From: Pseudomonas protegens CHA0
GTDB taxonomy: Bacteria; Pseudomonadota; Gammaproteobacteria; Pseudomonadales; Pseudomonadaceae
Assembly (NCBI RefSeq): GCF_000397205.1
Contig: NC_021237.1
Location: forward strand, 4,155,001 to 4,219,000
Reading direction: 5' to 3'
Length of the DNA stretch: 64,000 nt
A model generated the notes under the pieces. The model was not told where the DNA came from and made no database searches. It saw only the letters and a list, made by a program, of their open reading frames with translations. The first letter of the stretch is position 1; each line of letters opens with the position of its first letter. Shown here piece by piece: positions 28,532 through 39,346 of the stretch. Both the position numbers and the translations under genes were made by a program.

Positions 28532-29392
28532 ATGCTTAATTTGTACCTGTTCCAGATCCTCAACGGCCTCGGGCTGGGGATGATCTACTTCCTGATCGCG
28601 GTGGGCCTGACGATCATTTTCGGCCTGCTGAACTTCGTCAACTTCGCCCATGGCGCGTTCTTCGTGCTCGGCGCCTACATCTGCTACACCGCCGTCAGCC
28701 TGACCGGCAACTTCTGGCTGGCCCTGGTGCTCGCGCCCCTGGTGGTGGCGGCCCTGGCCTGGATCATCGAGCGCCTGTTGATCCAGCGCATCTACCACTT
28801 GCCGCACATGTTCCAGATCCTGGTGACCCTGGGCATCGCGCTGATCATCCAGGAAGCCAGCGTGATGATCTGGGGCCCGGTGGGCAAGGCCGTGGCGGTG
28901 CCGGAACTGCTGCGCGGGGTGCTGGTGATCGGCGACTTCGTCTACCCCTACTACCGCCTGTTCCTGATCCTGTTCTCGGCCCTGGTGGGGCTGGGCCTGT
29001 GGCTGCTGCTGGAGCGCACGCGCTTCGGTGCCCTGGTGCGGGCCGGCAGTGAAAGCACCGAGACCGTGTCGCTGCTGGGCACCAATATCTTTCGCCTGTT
29101 TTCCATGACCTTCGCCCTCGGCGTGGCCCTGGCCGGGATCGCCGGGGTGCTGTTCGCGCCCTTGCGCGGCGCCCAGCCCTTTGTCGGCCCGGAGATTCTC
29201 GGGGTGGCCTTCGTGGTGGTGGTGATCGGCGGCATGGGCTCGTTCGGCGGCGCCCTGGTGGGCGGCCTGCTGGTGGGGGTGGTGCAAAGCCTGATGACCA
29301 GCCTCTGGCCCCAGGGCGCCAGCCTGATGATCTACGGCGCCATGGCGGCAGTCATTCTGGTGCGTCCTTACGGCCTGTTCGGGAGAGCATGA
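28532..29392 (+). CDS. LivH-type ABC permease
   Basis: This 286-residue inner-membrane permease of the branched-chain amino acid family has many membrane spans. Typical segments are GMIYFLIAVGLTIIFGLLNF, NFAHGAFFVLGAY, and GGMGSFGGALVGGLLVGVVQ near the end. It pairs with the downstream LivM-like permease. Start ATG 28532 is preferred over an upstream in-frame start inside the end of the preceding gene. Its stop overlaps the next start (ATGA). Confidence 0.92.
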   Translation: MLNLYLFQILNGLGLGMIYFLIAVGLTIIFGLLNFVNFAHGAFFVLGAYICYTAVSLTGNFWLALVLAPLVVAALAWIIERLLIQRIYHLPHMFQILVTLGIALIIQEASVMIWGPVGKAVAVPELLRGVLVIGDFVYPYYRLFLILFSALVGLGLWLLLERTRFGALVRAGSESTETVSLLGTNIFRLFSMTFALGVALAGIAGVLFAPLRGAQPFVGPEILGVAFVVVVIGGMGSFGGALVGGLLVGVVQSLMTSLWPQGASLMIYGAMAAVILVRPYGLFGRA

Positions 29393-30401
29393 TCATGAGC
29401 GAGAAAAACCCCCTACCCTTTGCCAAGACCCAATCGCGCAGCCTGCTGTGGCTGGTGATCGCGGTGCTGATCGGTCTGCCTCTGGTGCTGCCGTCGGCGA
29501 CCCTGGCCAGCGAGATCCTGATCTTCGCCCTTGCCGCACTGGCCTGTAACCTGCTGCTGGGCTACACCGGGCTGCTGTCGTTCGGCCAGGGCATCTTCTT
29601 CGGCGCCGGTGCCTACTGCGCCGCCCTGTTGATGATCCATCTGCAGCTGGGGCTGTTCAGTGCCCTGCTCGGCGCGGCGCTGGTGGGAGCCTTGCTGGCA
29701 CTGCTGGTGGGCGCCCTGGCGATCCGCCGCACCGGCATCTACTTCGTCATGCTGACCCTGGCCTTCAGCCAGATGGCCTACTTCATCGCCTACACCCTCA
29801 GCGACTGGACCGGCGGCGACAACGGCCTGCTCAGCGTGCCGCGCCCGGAGATCCGCATCGGTGACACGGTGCTGCTGTCCCTGGCCGACGCGCGCTATTT
29901 CTACGGCTTTGTCGCGGTGCTGTTCCTGCTGATCTTCATCGGTGCCCGGCGGGTGATCGCCTCGCCGTTCGGCAGCACCCTGATGGCCATCCGCGAGAAC
30001 GAAACCCGCGCCGCCGCCATCGGCTACGACACCCGGCATTTCAAGATCCTGGTGTTCATGCTCTCCGGCGCGGTCACCGGGATTGCCGGAGCGCTGTACG
30101 CCATGCTCCTGCACTTCGTGCCGCTGTCGAACATCGACCTGGCGATGTCGGAAAACATCCTGATCATGACCATCGTCGGCGGCACCGGCTCGCTGTTCGG
30201 TTCCCTGCTCGGCGCCGGCGCCATCGTGCTGCTGGGCGAGTTCCTCTCCGAGCTGTGGCCACGCTGGCTGATTCTGCTGGGGGTGATCCTGATCCTGGTG
30301 GTGGTGTTCATGCGTGGCGGTTTGTGGGGCGGCTTGTCGAGCCTGGCGGAACGCCTCAAAGGCTCACGCAAGACGGCCTTGCTGGCCGAGGAGAAACGCT
30401 C

Positions 30402-30405
<4 letters not shown>
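29389..30405 (+). CDS. LivM-type ABC permease
   Basis: This 338-residue inner-membrane permease has the hallmark LLGYTGLLSFGQGIFFGAGA and the cytoplasmic-loop segment FGSTLMAIRENETRAAAIGY that contacts the ATPases. A long loop after it and the late GGTGSLFGSLLGAGAIV complete the family pattern. The ATG at 29389 overlaps the previous stop codon; a second ATG two codons later is also possible. It is translationally coupled on both sides. Confidence 0.92.
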
Positions 30406-31162
<757 letters not shown>

Positions 31163-31163
<1 letters not shown>

Positions 31164-31858
31164 TGCTGACCGTCGAGAACATCCATTCCTACTACGACAA
31201 GAGCCACGTGCTCGAAGGCGTCTCGCTCAAGGTGGAGGCCGGTGAACTGGTGACCCTGCTGGGGCGCAACGGCGCGGGCAAGACCACCACCTTGCGCAGC
31301 ATCCTGGGGATCATCTGCCCGCGCCAGGGCCAGATCCACTTCAACGGCCAGCAACTGGTGGGCCAGAAAATCTTCGAGATCGCCCGCCAGGGCCTGGCCC
31401 TGGTGCCGGAACACCGGGGCATCTTTCGCCTGCTCAGCGTCGAGGAAAACCTGCGCATCGCCCAGCGCAAGACCAGCCGCTGGCAACTGGACGACATCTA
31501 CCGAATGTTTCCGCGGCTCAAGGAACGCCGCAAGAACGCCGGCCACGCCCTGTCCGGCGGCGAACAGCAGATGCTGGCCATCGCCCGTGCCCTGCTCAAT
31601 GACCCCAAGCTGCTGATCCTCGACGAACCCACCGAGGGCCTGGCGCCAGTGATCGTCGACGAGCTGGTGAAGATCCTGCGCACCCTCAAGGAAGGCGGCC
31701 TTCCGGTGCTGCTGGTGGAACAGAACCTGATGGTCTGCGACAAGCTCGCCGACCGTCACTACGTGCTCGAACAGGGCCGCGTGGTCTACCAGGGCAGCGC
31801 CGCCGAGTTTCGCGCCGACCCGACCATCAAGAACCGCTACCTGGCCCTGAGCGCCTGA
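31163..31858 (+). CDS. LivF-type ABC ATPase
   Basis: This 231-residue ATPase has Walker A GRNGAGKT, signature LSGGEQQ, Walker B LLILDEPTEGLAP and LLVEQNLMVC, the pattern of LivF/UrtE. It is the last transporter gene, followed 13 bases later by the M20 hydrolase gene, whose ATG follows a GGAG site. Confidence 0.94.
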
Positions 31859-31871
31859 CGGGAGAAATGCC

Positions 31872-33152
31872 ATGAACAGTCGACTGGACCCACTGCAGTC
31901 CTTGCAAAGCAATGCCCCGCTGATCAACCGCGAGCGCCTCTGGCAGTCCTTGATGGACCTGGCCCGACTGGGCGCCACCGCCAAGGGCGGCGTATGCCGC
32001 CTGGCCCTCACCGACCTCGACCGCCAGGCCCGGGACCTGTTCGTGCGCTGGTGCGAAGAGGCCGGCTGCAGCGTCAGCGTGGACGGCATCGGCAATATCT
32101 TCGCCCGCCGCGCCGGGCGTGACCCGAACCGCGCCCCGGTGATGACCGGCAGCCATATCGACACCCAGCCCACCGGCGGCAAGTTCGACGGTTGCTACGG
32201 GGTGATGGCCGGGCTGGAGGTGATCCGCACCCTGAACGACCTGGGCCTGGAAACCCAGGCGCCGATCGAAGTGGTGGTCTGGACCAACGAGGAAGGCTCG
32301 CGCTTCCCGCCGTGCATGATGGGTTCGGGGGTGTTCGCCGGCAAGTTCGACCTCGCCGAGACCCTGGCCAAGCAGGATGAACAGGGCCTGTCGGTGGGCG
32401 CCGAGCTGCAGCGCATCGGCTATGCCGGTCCGCGTACAGTACTCGGCCATCCGGTGGGCGCCTATTTCGAAGCGCATATCGAGCAAGGGCCGGTGCTGGA
32501 AGACCGCCAGACCACCATTGGCGTGGTCATGGGTTGCCTGGGCCAGAAGTGGTTCGACCTGACCCTGAGCGGGGTCGAGGCCCACGCCGGGCCGACGCCG
32601 ATGCACCTGCGCAAGGACGCCCTGGTGGGCGCGGCGCAAGTGGTCAGCGCGGTCAATCGCATCGCCCATGCCCATCAGCCCCATGCCTGCGGCACCGTGG
32701 GCTGCCTGAGTCTGCACCCGGGCTCGCGCAACGTGATCCCCGGGCAGGTGCAGATGACCCTCGACCTGCGCCACCTGCACGCCGATCGGTTGCAAGCCAT
32801 GGTCGATGAAGTGCGCCAGGTGATCGAAGACAGCTGCCGCCAGCACGGCCTGAGCTTCGAGCTGACCGCCACCGCCGATTTCCCGCCGCTGGACTTCGAC
32901 CCCGCCTGCGTGGCCGCCGTGCGCCAGGGCGCCGAGCACCTGGGGCTGAGCCACATGGACATCGTCAGCGGCGCCGGGCATGACGCGATCTTCATCGCCG
33001 AGCTGGGCCCGGCAGGGATGATCTTCGTGCCCTGCGAGGGCGGCATCAGCCACAACGAAATTGAAAACGCCGCGCCCCAGGACCTGGCCGACGGCTGCGC
33101 GGTCCTGCTGCGGGCCATGGTCAATGCCGCTCAAGGAGTTCAATCGCTATGA
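31872..33152 (+). CDS. M20-family amidohydrolase (N-carbamoyl amino acid / allantoate type)
   Basis: This 426-residue cytosolic metallopeptidase-fold enzyme belongs to the group of N-carbamoyl-L-amino-acid hydrolase, beta-ureidopropionase and allantoate amidohydrolase. Metal-site segments are GSHIDTQPTGGKFDG, VVWTNEEGSRFPP and the late SGAGHDAIFIAEL. The dimerisation-lobe motif GVEAHAGPTPM is present. The position in an amide-uptake operon suggests a carbamoyl- or ureido-substrate that is imported and hydrolysed to ammonia and CO2. The precise substrate cannot be assigned. Its stop overlaps the amidase start (ATGA). Confidence 0.85.
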   Translation: MNSRLDPLQSLQSNAPLINRERLWQSLMDLARLGATAKGGVCRLALTDLDRQARDLFVRWCEEAGCSVSVDGIGNIFARRAGRDPNRAPVMTGSHIDTQPTGGKFDGCYGVMAGLEVIRTLNDLGLETQAPIEVVVWTNEEGSRFPPCMMGSGVFAGKFDLAETLAKQDEQGLSVGAELQRIGYAGPRTVLGHPVGAYFEAHIEQGPVLEDRQTTIGVVMGCLGQKWFDLTLSGVEAHAGPTPMHLRKDALVGAAQVVSAVNRIAHAHQPHACGTVGCLSLHPGSRNVIPGQVQMTLDLRHLHADRLQAMVDEVRQVIEDSCRQHGLSFELTATADFPPLDFDPACVAAVRQGAEHLGLSHMDIVSGAGHDAIFIAELGPAGMIFVPCEGGISHNEIENAAPQDLADGCAVLLRAMVNAAQGVQSL

Positions 33153-34561
33153 AGCAAGCCACTGACATCGCCGCCCTGAGCGGCGTCGAACTGCTGCGTC
33201 ATTACCGTGACAAGCGCCTGTCACCGGTGGAGGTCACCGAGGATGCCCTGGCGCGTATCGAGCGCTTCAATCCGCTGGTCAACGCCTATTGCCATATCGA
33301 CCACCAAGGGGCCCTGGACGCGGCACGAGCCTCCGAACAGCGCTGGCTCAAGGGCCAGCCCTGCGGCGCCCTGGACGGCTTGCCGGCGTCGATCAAGGAC
33401 CTGACCCTGACCCGTGGCATGCCCACCCGCAAGGGCTCGAAAACTACCTTGGCCGCCGGCCCCTGGGAAGTCGACGCGCCCTTCTCCGGCTTCATGCGCG
33501 CGGCCGGCGCGGTGCTGCTGGGCAAGACCACCACCCCGGAATTCGGCTGGAAAGGCGTGACCGACAACCCTTTGTACGGCATCACTCGCAACCCCTGGGA
33601 CACTCGCCTGACGGCCGGCGGTTCCTCCGGCGGCGCAGCGGCGGCTGCCTCGCTGAACCTCGGCGTGTTGCACCAGGGCAGCGATGCCGGCGGATCGATC
33701 CGCATTCCCTGCGCCTTCACCGGCACCTTCGGCATCAAGCCGACCTTCGGCTACGTGCCGCAGTGGCCGGCCAGCGCGATGAACATTCTCTCGCACCTGG
33801 GGCCGATGACCCGCAGCGTCGATGACGCCGTGCTGATGCTGCAGACCGTGGCCCGTCCGGATGCCCGTGACGGCCTGCTCGGCGCACCGCGCAGCACGCC
33901 CTGGTTACCGGAAAATGCCAGCCTCAAGGGCCTGCGCATCGCCTACAGCCCGGACTTCGGCTACGTCAAGGTCGACCCGCAAGTGGCGCGAGTGGTGGCT
34001 CGGGCGGTGGAGCGCCTGGCGCAACTGGGGGCACAGATCGAGCAGGTCGATCCCGGTTTCAGTGATCCCCTGGAGATGTTCAATACCCTGTGGTTCTCCG
34101 GGGCGGCGCGCCTGACCGCAGCCCTCAGCCCCGCCCAGCGTGCCTTGCTGGACCCGGGCCTGCTGCGCATCGCCGAACAGGGCGAAGGCATCAGCCTCAG
34201 CGACTACAGCGCCGCCCTGGAGGCGCGCGCCGCCCTGGTGGCCCACATGGCCGCCTTCCATGAGCGCTACCACCTGCTGCTCTCGCCGATGCTGCCCCTG
34301 ACCGCCTTCGCCGCCGGACATAACGTCCCACCGGACTCGGGCCTGGGGGAGTGGATGGAGTGGACGCCCTTCAGCTACCCCTTCAACCTGACCCAGCAAC
34401 CGGCGGCTTCACTGCCCTGCGGCTTTGCCGACGACGGCCTGCCCGTGGGCCTGCACGTAGTCGGCCCACGCTTTGCCGACGAGCAAGTGCTGCGCTTGTG
34501 CCGGGCCTATGAGCAAGCGTTCCCCAGCCCCCACCCCCAAGCCCCCGTCCTGCGACACTGA
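33149..34561 (+). CDS. Amidase-signature enzyme, operon-linked
   Basis: This 470-residue hydrolase has the Ser-Ser-Lys triad: lysine in LPASIKDLTL, cis-serine in AGGSSGGAAAAAS and nucleophile serine in GSDAGGSIRIP. It probably releases ammonia from an amide imported by the upstream ABC system or produced by the M20 enzyme. Translation is coupled to the preceding gene by an ATGA overlap. It ends the operon before two REP doublets. Confidence 0.9.
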   Translation: MKQATDIAALSGVELLRHYRDKRLSPVEVTEDALARIERFNPLVNAYCHIDHQGALDAARASEQRWLKGQPCGALDGLPASIKDLTLTRGMPTRKGSKTTLAAGPWEVDAPFSGFMRAAGAVLLGKTTTPEFGWKGVTDNPLYGITRNPWDTRLTAGGSSGGAAAAASLNLGVLHQGSDAGGSIRIPCAFTGTFGIKPTFGYVPQWPASAMNILSHLGPMTRSVDDAVLMLQTVARPDARDGLLGAPRSTPWLPENASLKGLRIAYSPDFGYVKVDPQVARVVARAVERLAQLGAQIEQVDPGFSDPLEMFNTLWFSGAARLTAALSPAQRALLDPGLLRIAEQGEGISLSDYSAALEARAALVAHMAAFHERYHLLLSPMLPLTAFAAGHNVPPDSGLGEWMEWTPFSYPFNLTQQPAASLPCGFADDGLPVGLHVVGPRFADEQVLRLCRAYEQAFPSPHPQAPVLRH

Positions 34562-34940
34562 CCCGGGCGAAATCCCGTAGGAGCCGGCTTGCCGGCGAAG
34601 AGGCCCGCGAGTCTTGTGCAAACCCTGAGGCCGCCTTCGCGGGCAAGCTCGCTCCTACACCTGGTTCCGGCATCGTGCAAAATCCCGCAGGAGCCGGCTT
34701 GCCGGCGAAGAGGCTCGCGAGCCTTGGGCAAACCCTGAGGCCGCCTTCGCGGGCAAGCCCGCTCCTACAGAACGTCGCGATTGGGTGGGGCTGTATTCAA
34801 TCAGGCCGAGGGACACGCCGCTGCAGTGCTCACAAAAACGCAACACCAGGCTGCGTCCTTTGTGATGGTTGGGCTAGGGTGGAAGCGATACAGTCGGGCC
34901 ATCAGCAACCCGACTGACGCCCGACACAAGGATGCGTTCG
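34562..34940. repeat. Two REP doublets and the leader of the second amidase gene
   Basis: Doublets lie at 34577-34658 and 34687-34768, with arms GTAGGAGCCGGCTTGCCGGC and a variant GCGGGCAAGCTCGCTCC. The bases 34770-34940 contain no gene. They probably hold the promoter of the second amidase, but no clear hexamers were seen. Confidence 0.82.
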
Positions 34941-36335
34941 ATGACTGATTTGCACGATCTCTCCACCACCCAGCTGCTGGCGCAATTCGCCAGCCGCACC
35001 CTCTCGCCACTGGACTACTACGAGCATCTGCTGGCCCATATCGGGCGCTGGGAGCCGCATATCCGTGCGCTCTACGCCTTCGATCCGGAGCAGGTGCGCC
35101 TGCAGGCCCGGGCCGCCACCGAGCGCTGGAACAAGGGCGCCCCCAACGGCCCGCTGGACGGGATTCCAGTGACGATCAAGGAACTGATCGCCACCCAGGG
35201 CACGCCAATTCCCCTGGGCAGCGCGGCCACCACGCTGAAGCCGGCGTTGCAGGATGCTCCACCCGCCGCGCGGATGCGTGAAGCCGGGGCGATCATCCTG
35301 GCCAAGACCACGGTGCCGGATTTCGGCATGTTGTCCTCGGGGCTGTCGAGCTTCCACGGCATTACCCGCAACCCCTGGAACACCGCCTGCAATACCGGCG
35401 GCTCCAGTTCCGGTGCCGCGGCCGCAGCAGCCGCCGGTTACGGGCCGCTGCATATCGGCACCGACATCGGCGGCTCGGTGCGCCTGCCGGCCGCCTGGTG
35501 CGGGCTGGTGGGGTTCAAGCCGACCCTGGGGCGGATTCCCATCGACCCGTATTACACCGGACGCTGCGCCGGGCCCATGACCCGCAGCGTCGAGGATACC
35601 GTGCTGCTGATGCGCCACCTGGCCAGACCCGATGCCCGGGACGCCACCAGCCTGCCGCCCTTGACCGGCGACTGGAGCGATGCGCCGGTGTCGGTCAACG
35701 GTTTGAAGATCGGCCTGATGCTGGAACCCGGCGCGGGGCTGCAGCCGGAAGGTTTTGTCTGCGCGGCGGTGGAACAGGCCGCGCGGTTGTTCGAGAGCCA
35801 CGGCGCCCAGGTCCGCACCCTGGCACCGATCATGGACCGCGCTCAGCTAGACGGCCTCGACCGCTTCTGGCGTGCCCGACAATGGGCGGAACTCTCGGCC
35901 CTGGGCGCCGAGCAGTTTGCCAAGGTGCTGCCCTACATTCGCGACTGGGCGGCGCCGGGGGCCGACCTGTCCGGGGTCGAGGCGGTGCAGGGCTTCAACC
36001 AGACCTTCGAGATGCGTCGGCGTGCCGCCCAGGTATTCAGCGAGTTCGACCTGGTGTTGTCGCCCACCAACCAGGTCAACCATTTTCCCGCCCAGTGGCC
36101 GTCACCGAGCAACGACCCGCAGCAGCCGTTCGAGCACATCGTCTTCACCCTGCCCTGGAACATGGGCGAACAACCGGCGCTGTCGATCAACTGCGGTTTC
36201 GCCGCCGATGGCATGCCCATCGGCCTGCAGATGATCGCCCCGCGCTTTGCCGATCAATGGCTGCTGCAAGTGGCCAAGACCTATGAGAGCTGGCGTGGAG
36301 CGATCCACAACTGGCCGAACCCGCCGTCCCACTGA
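34941..36335 (+). CDS. Second amidase-signature enzyme
   Basis: This 464-residue hydrolase has its triad in LDGIPVTIKELIAT (Lys), NTGGSSSGAAAAA (Ser) and GTDIGGSVRLPA (nucleophile Ser). It shares the fold of the upstream amidase but differs throughout, so it is an independent paralogue, not a recent copy. The ATG at 34941 is chosen because AAGGA lies at the right distance; an ATG three codons earlier is too close. An MHS transporter gene follows 87 bases later, suggesting a small uptake-hydrolysis module. Confidence 0.88.
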   Translation: MTDLHDLSTTQLLAQFASRTLSPLDYYEHLLAHIGRWEPHIRALYAFDPEQVRLQARAATERWNKGAPNGPLDGIPVTIKELIATQGTPIPLGSAATTLKPALQDAPPAARMREAGAIILAKTTVPDFGMLSSGLSSFHGITRNPWNTACNTGGSSSGAAAAAAAGYGPLHIGTDIGGSVRLPAAWCGLVGFKPTLGRIPIDPYYTGRCAGPMTRSVEDTVLLMRHLARPDARDATSLPPLTGDWSDAPVSVNGLKIGLMLEPGAGLQPEGFVCAAVEQAARLFESHGAQVRTLAPIMDRAQLDGLDRFWRARQWAELSALGAEQFAKVLPYIRDWAAPGADLSGVEAVQGFNQTFEMRRRAAQVFSEFDLVLSPTNQVNHFPAQWPSPSNDPQQPFEHIVFTLPWNMGEQPALSINCGFAADGMPIGLQMIAPRFADQWLLQVAKTYESWRGAIHNWPNPPSH

Positions 36336-36422
36336 CACACCGAAACTGCCACCTTCACCCCAGCCCCGGGCCTTGCCGCCCGGGGCCTGGGCAACCTATG
36401 AATAAAAATTCGAGGGGCCAGT

Positions 36423-37772
36423 ATGCACAGCCAAGCGTCCAATCCATCCGCCACACCCGAGCCCGAAACGCCCAACGCGGCGGGAGGCAAGCGCAGCGTA
36501 TTCGCGGTGATCCTCGGCAATGCCGTGGAGTTCTTCGATTTCGGGGTCTACGCCACCTTTGCGGTGATGATCGGCCACACCTTCTTTCCCTCCGACAGCG
36601 CCTTTGTCAGCCTGATGTTGTCGGTCACCGCCTTCGGAGTGGGTTTTATCGTGCGGCCCCTGGGGGCGGTGCTGATCGGCGCCTACGCCGACCGCGTCGG
36701 GCGCAAGCCGGCGATGCTCCTGACCCTGGTGATGATGGCCGTGGGCACCGGCAGCATCGCCATCCTGCCCAGCTATGAAAGCATCGGCATCGCCGCACCG
36801 ATCCTGCTGGTGCTCACTCGGCTGATCCAGGGCCTGGCCTGGGGTGGCGAGGCCGGCCCCGCCACCACCTACATCCTCGAAGCCGCGCCAGCCCACAAGC
36901 GCGGCACCTACGCCTGCTGGCAGGTGGTGGCCCAGGGCGTGGCCGCCATGGCCGCCGGCACCGTGGGCTACACCCTGACCCAGGTGCTGTCCCCCGAGGA
37001 CCTCAACAGCTGGGGCTGGCGCGTGCCCTTCGTGTTCGGCCTCTTGGTACTGCCAATCGGCATCTACATCCGCCGCAACCTGGCGGAAACCTTCCATGGC
37101 CAGGGCGAAGAAGCCAGCACCGGCAGCCTGGTGCGCCAGGTGTTCGGCGAGCATCGCCGGGCGCTGGTGCTGGGGCTGCTGATTCTGTCGGGCAGCACCA
37201 TCACCCAGTACTTCATCAACTACATGACCACCTTCGCCCTCACCGAACTGAAACTGCCCACCAGCATCTCCATGCTCTCGACCCTGGTGGCCGGCGCGGC
37301 CATGGCGGTGTGCGCGATTGCCGGCGGCATGCTCTGCGACCGTTTCGGCCGCCGCACCATCCTCATGGCGCCGCGGGTGGTGCTGTTGCTGGTGCTGTTC
37401 CCGGCGTTGCAACTGATGACCGAGCACCCCAGCCCGACGACCTTCCTGCTGACCCTGGCGGTGCTCTCCGGGCTGCACGGCATGAGTGGCGCGGCGCTGA
37501 TCGTGCTGCTGGTGGAGAGCTTTCCCAAGGCGGTGCGCTCCACCGGTTTCTCCATCGTCTACGCCTTTGGCGTGGCGGCTTTCGGCGGTACGGCGCAGAT
37601 CATCATCACCTGGCTGATCGGCACCACCGGCAACCCAATGTCACCGGTGGGCTACCTGCTGGTGGCCAACCTGGTGTGCCTGACCGCCGCCTGGTTCGCC
37701 AAGGAAACCCGCCCGCAAGCACCCGGGCGCAGCAACCCCGGCCAACGGCTCGCAGAAGCCCGCGCCCGCTGA
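36423..37772 (+). CDS. MHS-type major facilitator transporter
   Basis: This 449-residue inner-membrane symporter of the metabolite:H+ (ShiA/ProP/KgtP) group has ILGNAVEFFDFGVYATFAVM in span 1 and the loop motif GAYADRVGRKPAMLL. GLAWGGEAGPATTYILEAAP lies in span 4-5, and a second DRFGRR loop starts the C-terminal half. It probably imports a carboxylate or zwitterion, perhaps the substrate or product of the adjacent amidases. Confidence 0.88.
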   Translation: MHSQASNPSATPEPETPNAAGGKRSVFAVILGNAVEFFDFGVYATFAVMIGHTFFPSDSAFVSLMLSVTAFGVGFIVRPLGAVLIGAYADRVGRKPAMLLTLVMMAVGTGSIAILPSYESIGIAAPILLVLTRLIQGLAWGGEAGPATTYILEAAPAHKRGTYACWQVVAQGVAAMAAGTVGYTLTQVLSPEDLNSWGWRVPFVFGLLVLPIGIYIRRNLAETFHGQGEEASTGSLVRQVFGEHRRALVLGLLILSGSTITQYFINYMTTFALTELKLPTSISMLSTLVAGAAMAVCAIAGGMLCDRFGRRTILMAPRVVLLLVLFPALQLMTEHPSPTTFLLTLAVLSGLHGMSGAALIVLLVESFPKAVRSTGFSIVYAFGVAAFGGTAQIIITWLIGTTGNPMSPVGYLLVANLVCLTAAWFAKETRPQAPGRSNPGQRLAEARAR

Positions 37773-37888
37773 GCATTCGCCGCACTGCCCAAAACCCTTT
37801 TCCGGCACCGCGCCTTCCTCTACCCTGCCGGCCGCGCATGACCGCGGTCGGGCGGAGGTTCGACGCCTTTGATTTGTGGGGAAGCGAC

Positions 37889-39247
37889 ATGAAACAGCTC
37901 GTACTTTGCCTCCTGGCCATGAGCGCCAGCAGCCCCCTGCTGGCCCAGGACAACCCGCGCCCAAGCCAGCAGGCCCAGGCCCCGGGCTTTATCGAAGGCA
38001 GCAGCCTGGACCTCAACCTGCGCCATTACTACTCCAACCAGCACACCCAACGCGACACCTACCTGACGATCAAGAAACCCGACGGCAACCAGCGCACCCG
38101 GGTGCGGGAAACCTGGGTACAGACCGGCATGCTCAAGTACAGCTCCGGCTATACCCAAGGGCTGATCGGCATTGGGGTGGACGCCGGCCTGTTCAGCGCA
38201 GTGAACCTCGAGCGCGGCCACGGCCGGGTGGCCAACGGCGGCGACCGAGTGCTGGTGGACAGTGACGGCGACGCCCTGCCCACCTGGAGTCGCCTGGGCA
38301 TCGGCGATGTCCGCCTGCGCCTGTCCAACACCGAACTCAAGGCCGGGCGCCTGATGACCGACAACCCGGTGCTGCGCTACAAGGACAACCGCGCCCTGCC
38401 CTCCAGCTTCCAGGGCGTGGGCGTTTACAGCAACGAAACCGACTGGCTGTCGCTGCAGGCCGGCAGCTTCGACCGGGCCATCCCGCGCACCGGTACCGGG
38501 AGCGAACGCCTGACCACCACCTTCGGCAACCGCGCCTACAGCGGCGAGCGCATCAGCTACCTGGGCGCGACGGTCAAGTCCGGCCTGGGCCTGGAAGGCA
38601 GCCTTTATGCTTCACGCTTCGAGAACATGTGGGACCAGTACTACCTGGGCCTGACCCACCGCGCCGGGGACAAAAGCCGGCTGGCGCTGAAGACCACGTT
38701 CAACTACTACCACACCCGGGACCAGGGCCAGCAGCGCCTGGGCTACATCGATAACGACGCCTTCAGTCTGGCGCTGACCGGCAGCCATCAGGCCCACAGC
38801 CTGACCCTGGCCTGGCAGCAGGTGTTCGGCGACGAGTACTTCGACTATGTGTGGGAGTCCACCGGCAACTACATGGCCAACTCCCTGTACTCGGACTACA
38901 ACGGCCCCAATGAAAAGTCCTGGCAGTTGCGCTACGACCTGGATCTTGCCGCCTACGGCGTGCCCGGGCTGAGCGCCAGCCTGTGGCACGCCAAGGGCTG
39001 GGGCATCGATGGCACCCAGTACGACGGTGACCGCAATGGCCGCAACCGCGGCTACAACGTACGCGGCCTGGACGGCGCCAAGCACAACGAGAATGGCCTG
39101 ATGCTGGCCTATGTGGTGCAGTCCGGACGGCTCAAGGATGCGGTGCTGCGCACCATCGTCTACAACCACCGCGCCAGCGGCGGGCAGATCGACGGCAGCT
39201 ATGACGAGTTCCGCCTGGTGGGGAATTTCCCGTTCAACCTGTTCTGA
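37889..39247 (+). CDS. OprD-family outer-membrane porin
   Basis: This 452-residue protein has a signal peptide (MKQLVLCLLAMSASSPLLAQ). It has the family start FIEGSSLDLNLRHYYSNQ, repeated aromatic beta-strands, and a final strand DEFRLVGNFPFNLF ending in Phe, as in outer-membrane barrels. OprD-type porins carry specific small solutes such as basic amino acids or carboxylates. The link with the amidases and MHS transporter suggests the outer-membrane step of the same uptake route. The ATG is at 37889. Confidence 0.9.
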   Translation: MKQLVLCLLAMSASSPLLAQDNPRPSQQAQAPGFIEGSSLDLNLRHYYSNQHTQRDTYLTIKKPDGNQRTRVRETWVQTGMLKYSSGYTQGLIGIGVDAGLFSAVNLERGHGRVANGGDRVLVDSDGDALPTWSRLGIGDVRLRLSNTELKAGRLMTDNPVLRYKDNRALPSSFQGVGVYSNETDWLSLQAGSFDRAIPRTGTGSERLTTTFGNRAYSGERISYLGATVKSGLGLEGSLYASRFENMWDQYYLGLTHRAGDKSRLALKTTFNYYHTRDQGQQRLGYIDNDAFSLALTGSHQAHSLTLAWQQVFGDEYFDYVWESTGNYMANSLYSDYNGPNEKSWQLRYDLDLAAYGVPGLSASLWHAKGWGIDGTQYDGDRNGRNRGYNVRGLDGAKHNENGLMLAYVVQSGRLKDAVLRTIVYNHRASGGQIDGSYDEFRLVGNFPFNLF

Positions 39248-39262
39248 CCACCGCCCCTCCTC

Positions 39263-39346
39263 CGTAGGAGCCGGCTTGCCGGCGAAGAGGTCCGTAAGCC
39301 GTGCAGCGCTCTTGGAAACGCTTTCGCGGGCAAGCCCGCTCCTACG
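39263..39346. repeat. REP doublet overlapping the LysR stop codon
   Basis: GTAGGAGCCGGCTTGCCGGC and the partner GCGGGCAAGCCCGCTCCTAC face each other. The last CTA of the right arm is, on the minus strand, the TAG stop codon of the LysR gene at 39342. Confidence 0.85.
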
